A program made the position numbers and the translations under genes. Below are positions 1 to 6,540 of a DNA stretch of 10,258 bases, in pieces. How positions within the stretch are numbered: position 1 is the first letter of the stretch; each line of letters starts with the position of its first letter. Origin of the DNA: Haloarculaceae archaeon (GTDB lineage: Archaea; Halobacteriota; Halobacteria; Halobacteriales; Haloarculaceae); the NCBI GenBank assembly GCA_028274885.1, contig JAQCMX010000218.1:1-10258 (forward strand). The letters are read 5' to 3'. The notes under the pieces are model-generated. The model was not told the origin of the DNA and searched no databases. It saw nothing but the letters and a program-made list of their open reading frames with translations.

Positions 1-1
1 T

Positions 2-232
2 AACATCTCGAACTACACCGTCTCACCGGTCGGTGGGTTACAGATCCGGATCGGAATCCACAGGCCGGAGGAGGTTCGGACGGCGGTGCGAGCGTCACTA
101 AGCCACATCGGTGGGCGTGTCACAGATCACGGGACCGCAGAAGGTTTCCACCGGTTTCGAGTCGACATCACGGTATCTGCCGGCGACAGCGACGGCGACG
201 GTGCCGCGAGTGACACTTCGGAGTATGAATAG
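2..232 (+). CDS. C-terminal part of an unidentified protein (5' end outside the window)
   Basis: An open frame runs from the left edge for 76 codons to a TAG at 230-232, with no ATG in the visible part, so this is read as the 3' end of a gene that starts before the window. Codons are mostly G/C-ending. The protein ends in a low-complexity acidic tail rich in Asp, Ser, Gly and Glu (about the last 17 residues), as is common in haloarchaeal proteins. Before the tail is a segment that could form an alpha/beta unit (RIGIHRPEEVRTAVRASL, then FHRFRVDITV). I do not recognise the family. A minus-strand frame at 98-310 overlaps it and also has G/C-ending codons, so the assignment is not certain; the acidic tail and continuity to the window edge favour this frame. 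Confidence 0.5.
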   Translation, partial: NISNYTVSPVGGLQIRIGIHRPEEVRTAVRASLSHIGGRVTDHGTAEGFHRFRVDITVSAGDSDGDGAASDTSEYE

Positions 233-489
233 TCCCTCCCGGAGGCTCCGCTCTCTGTGGGTGTCAGTGTTACAGGCCCGCGGGTCACGGAAGGTGTCTA
301 TCCACACCACGGCTGGGACCCACGACGAGGTAAATAGCGGTGTCTGATTTCAAAGGCAGCAATATCGTGGGACGTTCGCGGGGGTAACGTGCTGGCGTAG
401 GTTCGAAGATCCCGGTACTGTAAGCACACGACGCGATTTGCTTCTACGCGCGAACCCTCTTTATCATAGATAATAATTCGGGGGCTGGG

Positions 490-506
490 TTTTATACGTT
501 ATATAC
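490..506 (+). promoter_or_regulatory. TATA elements of the transducer gene
   Basis: Two overlapping AT-rich candidates, TTTATAC (about 491-497) and TTATATAC (about 499-506), sit 29-45 nt before the ATG at 535. With the usual archaeal spacing of about 27 nt, the first would start RNA near 521 and the second near 530. Which one is used cannot be decided from sequence. Confidence 0.55.
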
Positions 507-516
507 TATCATGATA
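507..516. promoter_or_regulatory. Perfect 10-bp palindrome, possible operator
   Basis: TATCATGATA is a perfect palindrome directly after the second TATA candidate and before the start codon. A bound regulator there would block transcription initiation. The operator role is inference; an AT-rich 10-mer palindrome can also arise by chance. Confidence 0.3.
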
Positions 517-534
517 CATCATGGGTGAATCAGA

Positions 535-2601
535 ATGAAAATCGGGGATATACTCCGAAAGGTTTCTGTGACGCAGAAGGTCACGCTGTTGATGGTAGCG
601 ATGCTGATCGTTGCGGGTGTGAACATTGGCGTTGTCTTTTACTACCAGTCCCAGGTCGAAGAGGACTCCAATGCGATCGATACCGCCGGCCAGCAACGGA
701 TGTTGACACAACAGATGACGCGGTACGCAAACCGTCTTGCGGCCGGGGACGAGGAAGCCAGGGAGCCACTCCGCGCAAGTAAAGAGAAGTACCAGTCAAA
801 TCTTGACGCACTGGATACAGGCGGGACGGTCGATGGAACCAGTGTACCCGCAGTGCCAGGATCGGCTCGGGACGAACTTCAAAAAGAGCAAGCGGAATGG
901 GAGTCTTTCAGGGCGAACGTTGAGACAGTACTCACTGGGGAGCCCGGAACCGAAGAGTTCGAAGCCGCGTTAACCGAGATACAGGCAGAGAGCAACGGAC
1001 TTCTGTCGACCAGCGACGACCTGGTAACATCCCTTTCGGCCGCAAACAGCCAACAGATTGGCTTTATGCAACAGCTACTGTTAGTGTTGCTCGCTGTCAA
1101 CTTTGTCGTCTTTATACTTGGAATCTACATCAGTCGGGCGTACGTCGGGAAGCCACTGAAGACGCTCGACGCGGTGGCAGCCGATATTGCCGGCGGGGAC
1201 CTGGCAACCGATGTCAAGGGGGCTCATCCACACTTCGGAGCAGGTAGCGACGAGATAGCTGGCCTTGCGACGACCGTCGAGTCACTGCGTGAAAACGTTC
1301 GGGAACGCATTGAGGACGCCGAGGCGGCCGAAACTGAGGCGGATGCGGCCCGTCAGGACGCGGAGCAAGCGCGTCAGGAAGCCGAACGGATGAACAGCCA
1401 TTTGGAGAAAAAGGCCGCTGCGTTCAGTACGACCATGGAAGAGGCTGCAGATGGTGACCTCACCCAACGCATGGACGAAACCAGCCGGAGTGAAGCGATG
1501 GCTGATATCGCCACCGCGTTTAATACGATGATAGACGAGTTGGAGGCCACAGTTGCTCAAATCCAGTCGTTTGCTCTGGAAGTTGCTGCCTCGAGTCAGG
1601 AGGTCACGGTTAGCACCGAGGAGAGTCAAAACGCAAGTGAGCAGGTCAGCGAGTCGATCCAGGCTATCTCGGCTGATGCGAATAAACAGTCTGAAAACCT
1701 CAACGATGTCATGGAAGAGATGCAAAGCCTGTCCGGGACCGTCGAGGAGGTGGCCGCTTCAGCCGACGAGGTCGCCGACAAGTCAGAGGCAACTGCTGCG
1801 CGTGGCCGGGAAAGCCGCGAGGCTGCGAGTCAGGCGATGGACGAGATGACCAATATTAAAACGAGATCCACAGAGACAATCGACGAGATCAATTCGCTCG
1901 CCTCCGAGATCCAGGAAATAAGCGAAATTGTCGAACTCATCACCGATATCGCCGAACAGACGAATATGCTGGCATTGAACGCGTCAATCGAAGCAGCCCG
2001 TGCGGGCGAAGCAGGCGAAGGATTCGCTGTTGTCGCCGATGAAATAAAGCAACTTGCAGGCGAGGTTGGGGAGGCGACCGAAGAGGTCGACTCACTCATC
2101 AGCGATATACAGTCCTCGACAAATACTGCCGTCACTGACATCGAAAAAATGGGTGAAAGTGTTGAATCGGGGACCGAAACAATCGAGAATGCGCTCAACG
2201 CATTAGAGGAGATGGCCGAAAACGTCGAGAAGTCCAATCAGAGCATCCAGGAGATCAGTGCTGCGACCGACGACCAGGCAGCCTCAACCGAAGAAGTTGC
2301 TACCATGATTGATACGGTCGTCCGGTCGGCTGACAAGGTCAGCAGTGAATCTGAGAACGTCTCTGCGGCTTCCGAAGAGCAGACGTCGTCGCTCGCGGAG
2401 GTGTCACAGACTGCGCGAACGCTCACTGAACAGGCCGACGAGCTACAGGATATGCTCTCGGAATTCGTCGTCAGGGAGGATACGACCCAACACAGCACAA
2501 AATTCCAGGGAACAACAGCAAACACACCGGAAGCATCGGTGGATGGTGGCAAAGTAGCACCTGACAACGACCGTCATCTAATGGGTGACGGTTCCAGATA
2601 A
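535..2601 (+). CDS. Methyl-accepting chemotaxis transducer (Htr) with PilJ-like sensor domain
   Basis: A 688-residue membrane receptor that should control CheA through CheW and so steer the archaellum. TM1 is about residues 15-37 and TM2 about 179-200; between them is an extracytoplasmic helical sensor. Its first helix has an AGQQRMLTQQM motif (51-61), typical of the PilJ / type IV pili MCP N-terminal domain and similar to the P-box of nitrate sensors NarX/NarQ. A HAMP region (about 200-255), a charged Ala/Glu coiled coil (about 262-297) and a second HAMP-like unit (about 301-345) follow. The signalling hairpin tip near 466-510 carries IAEQTNMLALNASIEAARAG, the CheA/CheW contact signature. 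Glu pairs in the helices, such as E614-E615, are candidate methylation sites. The ATG at 535 is preceded by GGTGA at 524-528. No other che genes are in the window. Family assignment is sure; the ligand is unknown, with nitrate or a similar anion only suggested by the motif. Confidence 0.95.
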   Translation: MKIGDILRKVSVTQKVTLLMVAMLIVAGVNIGVVFYYQSQVEEDSNAIDTAGQQRMLTQQMTRYANRLAAGDEEAREPLRASKEKYQSNLDALDTGGTVDGTSVPAVPGSARDELQKEQAEWESFRANVETVLTGEPGTEEFEAALTEIQAESNGLLSTSDDLVTSLSAANSQQIGFMQQLLLVLLAVNFVVFILGIYISRAYVGKPLKTLDAVAADIAGGDLATDVKGAHPHFGAGSDEIAGLATTVESLRENVRERIEDAEAAETEADAARQDAEQARQEAERMNSHLEKKAAAFSTTMEEAADGDLTQRMDETSRSEAMADIATAFNTMIDELEATVAQIQSFALEVAASSQEVTVSTEESQNASEQVSESIQAISADANKQSENLNDVMEEMQSLSGTVEEVAASADEVADKSEATAARGRESREAASQAMDEMTNIKTRSTETIDEINSLASEIQEISEIVELITDIAEQTNMLALNASIEAARAGEAGEGFAVVADEIKQLAGEVGEATEEVDSLISDIQSSTNTAVTDIEKMGESVESGTETIENALNALEEMAENVEKSNQSIQEISAATDDQAASTEEVATMIDTVVRSADKVSSESENVSAASEEQTSSLAEVSQTARTLTEQADELQDMLSEFVVREDTTQHSTKFQGTTANTPEASVDGGKVAPDNDRHLMGDGSR

Positions 2602-2850
2602 TCGGTACACGCTCAAAACGGCTCAGAATCGGAGTTAACCTATCCGGGGCGACGGTTAAAGTATAGGCCCGCTTCAGCAGTGCATACAGGTTCGTCACGA
2701 CGAGCGAAAACAAGCCGTACAATCTCTAAAAAGCCCGTTTGTAGCCCAATAGAGTTATATGCCTACAGACTCTGGCATCTCGTGAAGCCCACGACGGCGT
2801 AGGGCTGTGCCTGCGGTGCAGTTCAAATCAACAGTAAGTAGGGCGACAGT

Positions 2851-2860
2851 ATTTATAAAC
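2851..2860. promoter_or_regulatory. Orphan TATA-like element
   Basis: ATTTATAAAC is as good a TATA box as those in front of real genes here, but no gene start lies at the expected distance in either direction. Read on the minus strand it would start RNA near 2829-2826, running over the hairpins and reaching T5 at 2732-2728. Read on the plus strand it would start near 2882-2885 and run antisense to the tRNA. No transcript is proven. Confidence 0.3.
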
Positions 2861-2897
2861 AATATACCGCCGTCTCGCGAACGTTGAACGGTTGCGG

Positions 2898-2901
2898 AAA
2901 A
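2898..2901 (-). terminator. T-run behind tRNA-Pro
   Basis: On the minus strand the tRNA discriminator base is followed by CC and then TTTT (2901-2898). This is a typical archaeal oligo-T termination signal directly behind a tRNA gene. Confidence 0.5.
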
Positions 2902-2903
2902 GG

Positions 2904-2976
2904 TGGGCCGGCGCAGATTCGAACTGCGGTTACGGCCACCCGAAGGCCGAAGGATACCAAGCTACCCCACCGGCCC
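2904..2976 (-). tRNA. tRNA-Pro (anticodon CGG)
   Basis: A 73-nt cloverleaf on the minus strand. The acceptor stem GGGCCGG pairs fully with CCGGCCC, followed by discriminator A. The D arm is GGGT/ATCC around AGCTTGGT. The anticodon stem CGGCC/GGCCG closes the loop TTCGGGT, giving anticodon CGG with G37, as expected for proline tRNA reading CCG. The T stem CGCAG/CTGCG closes the loop TTCGAAT. No intron is present, and CCA is not encoded (the genome continues CC-TTTT), so it must be added after transcription. A TATA-like element lies about 28 nt upstream. The gene begins 72 nt after the trmY stop codon on the same strand. TrmY acts on position 54, the first T-loop base, which is U in the transcript. 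Confidence 0.95.
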
Positions 2977-3000
2977 GCATCTGAACTCTGGCATGTCACG

Positions 3001-3008
3001 GTTTTAAC
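3001..3008 (-). promoter_or_regulatory. TATA box of tRNA-Pro
   Basis: Read on the minus strand, GGTTAAAAC lies 25-32 nt before the first tRNA base at 2976, the normal archaeal distance. It sits in the gap between trmY and the tRNA, so the tRNA probably has its own promoter and does not depend on read-through from trmY. Confidence 0.5.
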
Positions 3009-3048
3009 CGTTGCGAAATGCTAGGCCAGGACTCGAGACAGAGCAGGT

Positions 3049-3642
3049 TCAGTAGGCGTCGAACCCACTGGTATCCAGCCAGTTGTGTGCCACAGCGATC
3101 GCGTGATCTGCGTGCAGGGGTCTGGGACCCAGACTCACCGTTAGACCGGTGTGCCCTTTGACGACCGCGGCGTCCTCCGGACACAGATCGGTGTGATCCG
3201 AAAGAACGAACGCCGCCTTTTCCGGTGGACGGACCTCGGCTATTGGCGTACCATCCTCGTGAAGTCGCGAAACCGTGGATTCTCCGGTGAGACTGTCCAG
3301 TGTCGTTTCGAGTCCCATTCGGACCAGTGAGACGCCCGGCGAGGTTTCCACCGGGACGTGTCCGATCGCCTCGTCACGACGTTCCAGGGCCGTCCGTATC
3401 AGTGCGGCAGTCGAGCGCTCGTCCGGGTTCAACCCCTGCAGTGAGTCCCCGTCGAATCGAACGGTAAACGCGTCGCCCAGAACCAGGTGGGTGCGGACGT
3501 CGTCGCGGATGCCATGCGAGACAAGCAACGATGCCGTGACACACCGGGCAAGCAGGTCGAGCCGTCCGGCCCCGGGGAGGTCATCGAGTGCAAACTCCGG
3601 GGCAGTGGGTGCATTTCGGCCGACTATTATGAACTCACGCAT
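3049..3642 (-). CDS. trmY: tRNA (pseudouridine-54-N1)-methyltransferase TrmY
   Basis: A 197-residue SPOUT-class methyltransferase of the DUF358/COG1901 family. It uses S-adenosylmethionine to convert pseudouridine-54 in the T loop of archaeal tRNAs to N1-methylpseudouridine; Pus10 makes the pseudouridine first. Family landmarks: the N-terminal MREFIIVGRNAPTAPEF; LNPDERSTAALIRTAL at about 71-86; and the C-terminal cofactor-binding knot region with FVLSDHTDLCPED (145-157), SLGPRPLHADHAI (170-182) and HNWLD. I start it at the ATG at 3642 because family members begin with MREF; an upstream in-frame start at 3669 would add nine residues not expected in the family. It lies 143 nt behind the UDP-glucose dehydrogenase gene on the same strand and 72 nt before tRNA-Pro. 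No clear promoter was seen just upstream. Confidence 0.93.
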   Translation of the reverse strand: MREFIIVGRNAPTAPEFALDDLPGAGRLDLLARCVTASLLVSHGIRDDVRTHLVLGDAFTVRFDGDSLQGLNPDERSTAALIRTALERRDEAIGHVPVETSPGVSLVRMGLETTLDSLTGESTVSRLHEDGTPIAEVRPPEKAAFVLSDHTDLCPEDAAVVKGHTGLTVSLGPRPLHADHAIAVAHNWLDTSGFDAY

Positions 3643-3785
3643 GCCTGAGACCAGGCAGGGCGCACCCAAAGAGCCGTCGGTGGCGATGTCGTGTCACCAC
3701 CCGCTCACAAGGACCGGAGATAGTAGCCTCATTCTTTCAGAGATGGTGCTTCCCATCGAAAGCTCTGCGCTGGACGATTGTGTAC

Positions 3786-5081
3786 TCACCAGGTCAATCC
3801 CTCGTACGTGATCCCGTCCCGACGCTTGACGATCCGCCGTCCGTCGACAACGACGGGTCTGGCCATCGCGTCGAACTCGGTATCCAGGGTAGCGAATTCG
3901 TCCCAGTCGGTGATGACGACGGCCCCATATACACCATCCAGTGCGTCGATCGCCGCCTCGGTATACTCGATGTCGGGGAACCGCTCGCGCATCGGTTCGG
4001 TCGCGACGGGGTCGTAGGCGACTATCTCTGCGCCGCGGTCGAGCAACCCCTCGATGATGGGGATCGCACGCGAGTTGCGGATGTCGTCGGTACCGGGTTT
4101 AAACGAGAGACCGAGGACGGCCACCCGACAGCCCTCGGCGTCGACGTGATCGTCGAGCAGGGAGAGCAGGCGGCGTGGCTGCTTGTCGTTGAGTTCGACG
4201 GCTGCGTCGAGGACAGCGGGTTCGTAGCCAGCGTCCCGTGCCGCCACACGGAGTGCGTCGACATCCTTCGGGAAGCAACTCCCGCCCCAGCCGACCCCGC
4301 TCCGGAGGAACTGATCGCTGATACGATCGTCGAGCCCGAGTGCGTCGGCTACCTCGTAGGTGTCGACGCCGAACTCCTTACAGATGTTCCCGATGTCGTT
4401 AATCAGGCTTATCTTTGCGGCGAGAAAGGCGTTGTTTGCGTACTTGATCATCTCCGCCTCCCGACGCCCGGTTTCGACGACCGGGGTCTCCCATTGGGCC
4501 ACCAGCGGTTCGTACAGTCGGGCCAACCGGTCTAGCGCGCGCTCGTCGCCATCAGTTCCGAGCACGATCTTGTCCGGTTCCATGAAATCCTCCACAGCGG
4601 ACCCCTCCCGTTGAAACTCCGGGTTGACCGCCACGCCGAAATCCACGCCCTCTCGTCTGCCGGATGCGTCCTCGAGGATGGGCACGAGACGCTCCGCCGT
4701 CGTTCCCGGAATGACCGTGCTCTTGACCACCACGAGGTGATAGTCCTCGGCATGCCTGAGGGCCTCGCCGACAGAACGTGTGCCGGCCTCCATAGCTTCG
4801 AGGTTGATCCCCCCTGCGGAGTCGGTCGGTGTCGGCAACGCGAGCACTGTGACCTCGGTGTCAGTGACCGCGCCGTAGTCTGTAGTCGCCCGGAGCGTGT
4901 CGCCCCCGTATGCCGAGACGAGCGGTTCCAGTCCTGGCTCGTGAATCGGCGACGTCCCGGCGTTTATCGGCTCGACAACCCGTCTGTCGACATCGATCGC
5001 ACGCACCTCGTTCCCAAGATCAGCGAGACAGGCAGCGACAGTCGTGCCGACGTACCCACTCCCGACGATGCTTACTCTCAT
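3786..5081 (-). CDS. aglM: UDP-glucose 6-dehydrogenase (AglM-like)
   Basis: A 431-residue cytoplasmic enzyme oxidising UDP-glucose to UDP-glucuronate with two NAD+, supplying uronic acid for surface glycans. In Haloferax volcanii AglM does this for S-layer N-glycosylation. The N-terminal Rossmann fold has GSGYVGTT (7-14) with Asp30 after the second strand. The substrate region has NPEFQREGSA (153-162), and Lys213 sits in the EMIKYANNAF helix. The catalytic Cys269 is in GGSCFPKD, followed by the C-terminal UDP-binding domain with LGLSFKPGTDDIRNS. Length is normal. The ATG at 5081 starts directly at the first beta strand (MRVSIVGSGY). It is divergent from aroC, with 148 nt between the starts. 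No other glycosylation genes are in the window, so N-glycan versus exopolysaccharide use is open. UDP-sugar dehydrogenases with a related substrate cannot be fully excluded. Confidence 0.93.
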   Translation of the reverse strand: MRVSIVGSGYVGTTVAACLADLGNEVRAIDVDRRVVEPINAGTSPIHEPGLEPLVSAYGGDTLRATTDYGAVTDTEVTVLALPTPTDSAGGINLEAMEAGTRSVGEALRHAEDYHLVVVKSTVIPGTTAERLVPILEDASGRREGVDFGVAVNPEFQREGSAVEDFMEPDKIVLGTDGDERALDRLARLYEPLVAQWETPVVETGRREAEMIKYANNAFLAAKISLINDIGNICKEFGVDTYEVADALGLDDRISDQFLRSGVGWGGSCFPKDVDALRVAARDAGYEPAVLDAAVELNDKQPRRLLSLLDDHVDAEGCRVAVLGLSFKPGTDDIRNSRAIPIIEGLLDRGAEIVAYDPVATEPMRERFPDIEYTEAAIDALDGVYGAVVITDWDEFATLDTEFDAMARPVVVDGRRIVKRRDGITYEGLTW

Positions 5082-5197
5082 TGGCGGTCAGTATCCCCGC
5101 CGGCATCTTGAGGGTTCGGCTGCATTTCCAGGACGATCACGAGGGGCTACTCGAAAACGCACCTGCGACGTGGGTAATCACACCAGCCCATCTCAAC

Positions 5198-5206
5198 ACA
5201 TAAATG
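5198..5206 (+). promoter_or_regulatory. TATA box of aroC
   Basis: ACATAAATG is centred about 28 nt before the ATG at 5230. Transcription would start at or within a few bases of the start codon, so the aroC mRNA is probably leaderless. No Shine-Dalgarno sequence precedes the ATG (CACACACCA), which fits. Confidence 0.6.
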
Positions 5207-5229
5207 CAAGCGTCCCACAGCACACACCA

Positions 5230-6453
5230 ATGAATGGGAACGAGTTCGGGCGACTGTTCCGAGTAACCACCTTCGGGGAGTCACACGGCGAGGCGATGGG
5301 ATGTACGGTGTCAGGGTGTCCGGCTGGAGTCGAATTGGACGAGGCGGACATCCAGAAAGAACTGGACCGTCGAAAGCCCGGGCAGTCTATGATCACCACC
5401 TCGCGGGGTGAACCGGACGAGGTTTCGATCAAATCGGGGCTGCAGGACGGCTACACGACTGGCACACCCATCGGCATGGTCATCCAGAACAAGGATGCCC
5501 GGTCTGGGAAGTACGAACCGTTTGTCACTGCACCGCGCCCCTCCCACGGTGACTTTACCTACTCGGCGAAGTTCGGGACGCGCAACTGGGGCGGTGGTGG
5601 GCGGTCCTCGGCACGCGAGACGGTCAACTGGGTTGCCGCGGGGGCGGTCGCAAAACAGGTACTCGCACAGAGTGTGTACGACATCCGGCTCAAAGCCCAC
5701 GTCAACCAGGTCGGAGACATCGAGGCCCCCGACGTGACCTTCGAGGAGATGTTAGAACACACTGAAAAAAACGAGGTTCGGTGTGCCCATCCCGAAACCG
5801 CAGAGCGGATGCGAAAGGCGATCGACCAGTACCAACAGGAGGGCGACTCTATTGGTGGTTCGGTCTATTTCGAGTGTCGGGGCGTTCCGCGTGGACTCGG
5901 CGCGCCCCGGTTTGACTCCTTTGCCGCGCGTCTCGGACGTGCCATGTTTTCGATCCCAGCCACCACCGGCTTCCAGTTTGGCAAGGGCCGCGGGACACGT
6001 ACCATGCGGGGCAGCGAGCGCAACGAGGACTGGGAGTTCGACGACGGATCCCGGACGACGGTCGAAAGTGAGGCAGGCGATCCCGTGCCGGAGGGCAACG
6101 ATCACGGGGGCCTGCAGGGGGGGATCACAACCGGGGAGCCGATCTACGGCGAGGCAACGTGGCATGCCCCGACGAGCATCCCAAAGACACAGGAGACCGT
6201 CGACTGGGAAACCGGCGAGCGAAAGGAGATCAAGGTCGTCGGCCGCCACGATCCGGTGTTGATGCCACGTGCAGTCCCGGTTGTCGAGGCGATGTTACGG
6301 CTGACGATACTGGATTTCATGCTCCTGGGCGGGCGAATCAACCCCGACCGACTGGACGGTAGTCCTGGTGAGTACGACACCGACTACCACCCCAGGAGCC
6401 CGATCGACGATCCCGACGACGCCGATACCCGCGCCGATACTGTCGACGAGTGA
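5230..6453 (+). CDS. aroC: Chorismate synthase
   Basis: A 407-residue enzyme for the last shikimate step, converting 5-enolpyruvylshikimate-3-phosphate to chorismate with reduced FMN, the branch point to Phe, Tyr, Trp and folate-type compounds. All family signatures are present: GESHG with His19, GGGGRSSARET (121-131), GNDHGGLQGGITTGEPI (289-305) and RHDPVLMPRAVPVVEAM starting at Arg339. The last 25 or so residues are an acidic Asp-rich extension typical of halophiles. The frame stays open upstream to 5044, but I start at 5230: it gives the expected MNGNEFGRLFRVTTFGESHG start, it lies at leaderless distance from a TATA box, and upstream residues would overlap the promoter and the divergent gene. 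Its length is normal. Behind the stop is only a weak GGGAA/TTCCC inverted repeat (6457-6476) without a T-run. Confidence 0.97.
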   Translation: MNGNEFGRLFRVTTFGESHGEAMGCTVSGCPAGVELDEADIQKELDRRKPGQSMITTSRGEPDEVSIKSGLQDGYTTGTPIGMVIQNKDARSGKYEPFVTAPRPSHGDFTYSAKFGTRNWGGGGRSSARETVNWVAAGAVAKQVLAQSVYDIRLKAHVNQVGDIEAPDVTFEEMLEHTEKNEVRCAHPETAERMRKAIDQYQQEGDSIGGSVYFECRGVPRGLGAPRFDSFAARLGRAMFSIPATTGFQFGKGRGTRTMRGSERNEDWEFDDGSRTTVESEAGDPVPEGNDHGGLQGGITTGEPIYGEATWHAPTSIPKTQETVDWETGERKEIKVVGRHDPVLMPRAVPVVEAMLRLTILDFMLLGGRINPDRLDGSPGEYDTDYHPRSPIDDPDDADTRADTVDE

Positions 6454-6540
6454 ACGGGGAAGGGTGGGCTATTCCCAGTATCCGGGACGAACCGAAGCTT
6501 TCAATCACACTTACTTGCAAGGTCCGGACGAACTCGATCA

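Larger units (their letters stand above)
233..534. other. Gene-free stretch upstream of the transducer gene
   Basis: About 300 bases between the left-edge gene and the transducer gene. The first half is GC-rich and holds only short palindromes (for example CCCGCGGG near 275-285). The last 80 bases turn AT-rich and contain the promoter elements listed separately. No RNA gene or convincing small gene was seen, apart from a five-codon upstream reading frame at 521-538. Confidence 0.6.
2602..2903. other. Gene-free stretch between the transducer and tRNA-Pro
   Basis: About 300 bases without a convincing gene, between convergent features. It contains a strong but orphan TATA-like element near 2851-2860 and three small inverted repeats: ATGCC/GGCAT around 2759-2776, TCGTG/CACGA at 2780-2794 and AGCCC/GGGCT at 2786-2806. 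It also has an A5 run at 2728-2732, which reads as T5 on the minus strand. The segment around 2784-2795 (GAAGCCCACGAC) resembles the right-end hairpin I associate with haloarchaeal IS200/IS605-type elements, so an old insertion-sequence remnant is possible. The minus-strand frame at 2471-2722 starts at TTG right after a stop, overlaps the transducer gene and is not accepted as a gene. Confidence 0.5.

Noticed and set aside
98..310. Minus-strand 70-codon frame
   Set aside because: GTG start, Arg/Cys-rich, no promoter, no recognisable family; overlaps a plus-strand frame with an acidic tail that runs to the window edge. Not fully excluded.
380..420. GGTTCGAAGATCCC, resembling a tRNA T arm
   Set aside because: No acceptor, anticodon or D-arm pairing around it.
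2471..2722. Minus-strand 83-codon frame with a hydrophobic start (LFSLVVTNLYALLKRAY), reminiscent of a transposase C-terminus
   Set aside because: TTG start immediately after an in-frame TAG, overlaps the end of the transducer gene, and no transposase motif could be recognised upstream.
3643..3669. N-terminal extension of TrmY by nine residues
   Set aside because: TrmY proteins begin with the MREF strand; the extension has no homology or start signal support.
3780..4535. Long plus-strand frame (251 codons) antisense to UDP-glucose dehydrogenase
   Set aside because: The minus-strand gene has all family motifs; long antisense frames are common in GC-rich haloarchaeal genes.
5044..5229. N-terminal extension of chorismate synthase by 62 residues
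   Set aside because: Not part of the family, overlaps the divergent gene start and the TATA box, and the ATG at 5230 fits both the family start and leaderless spacing.
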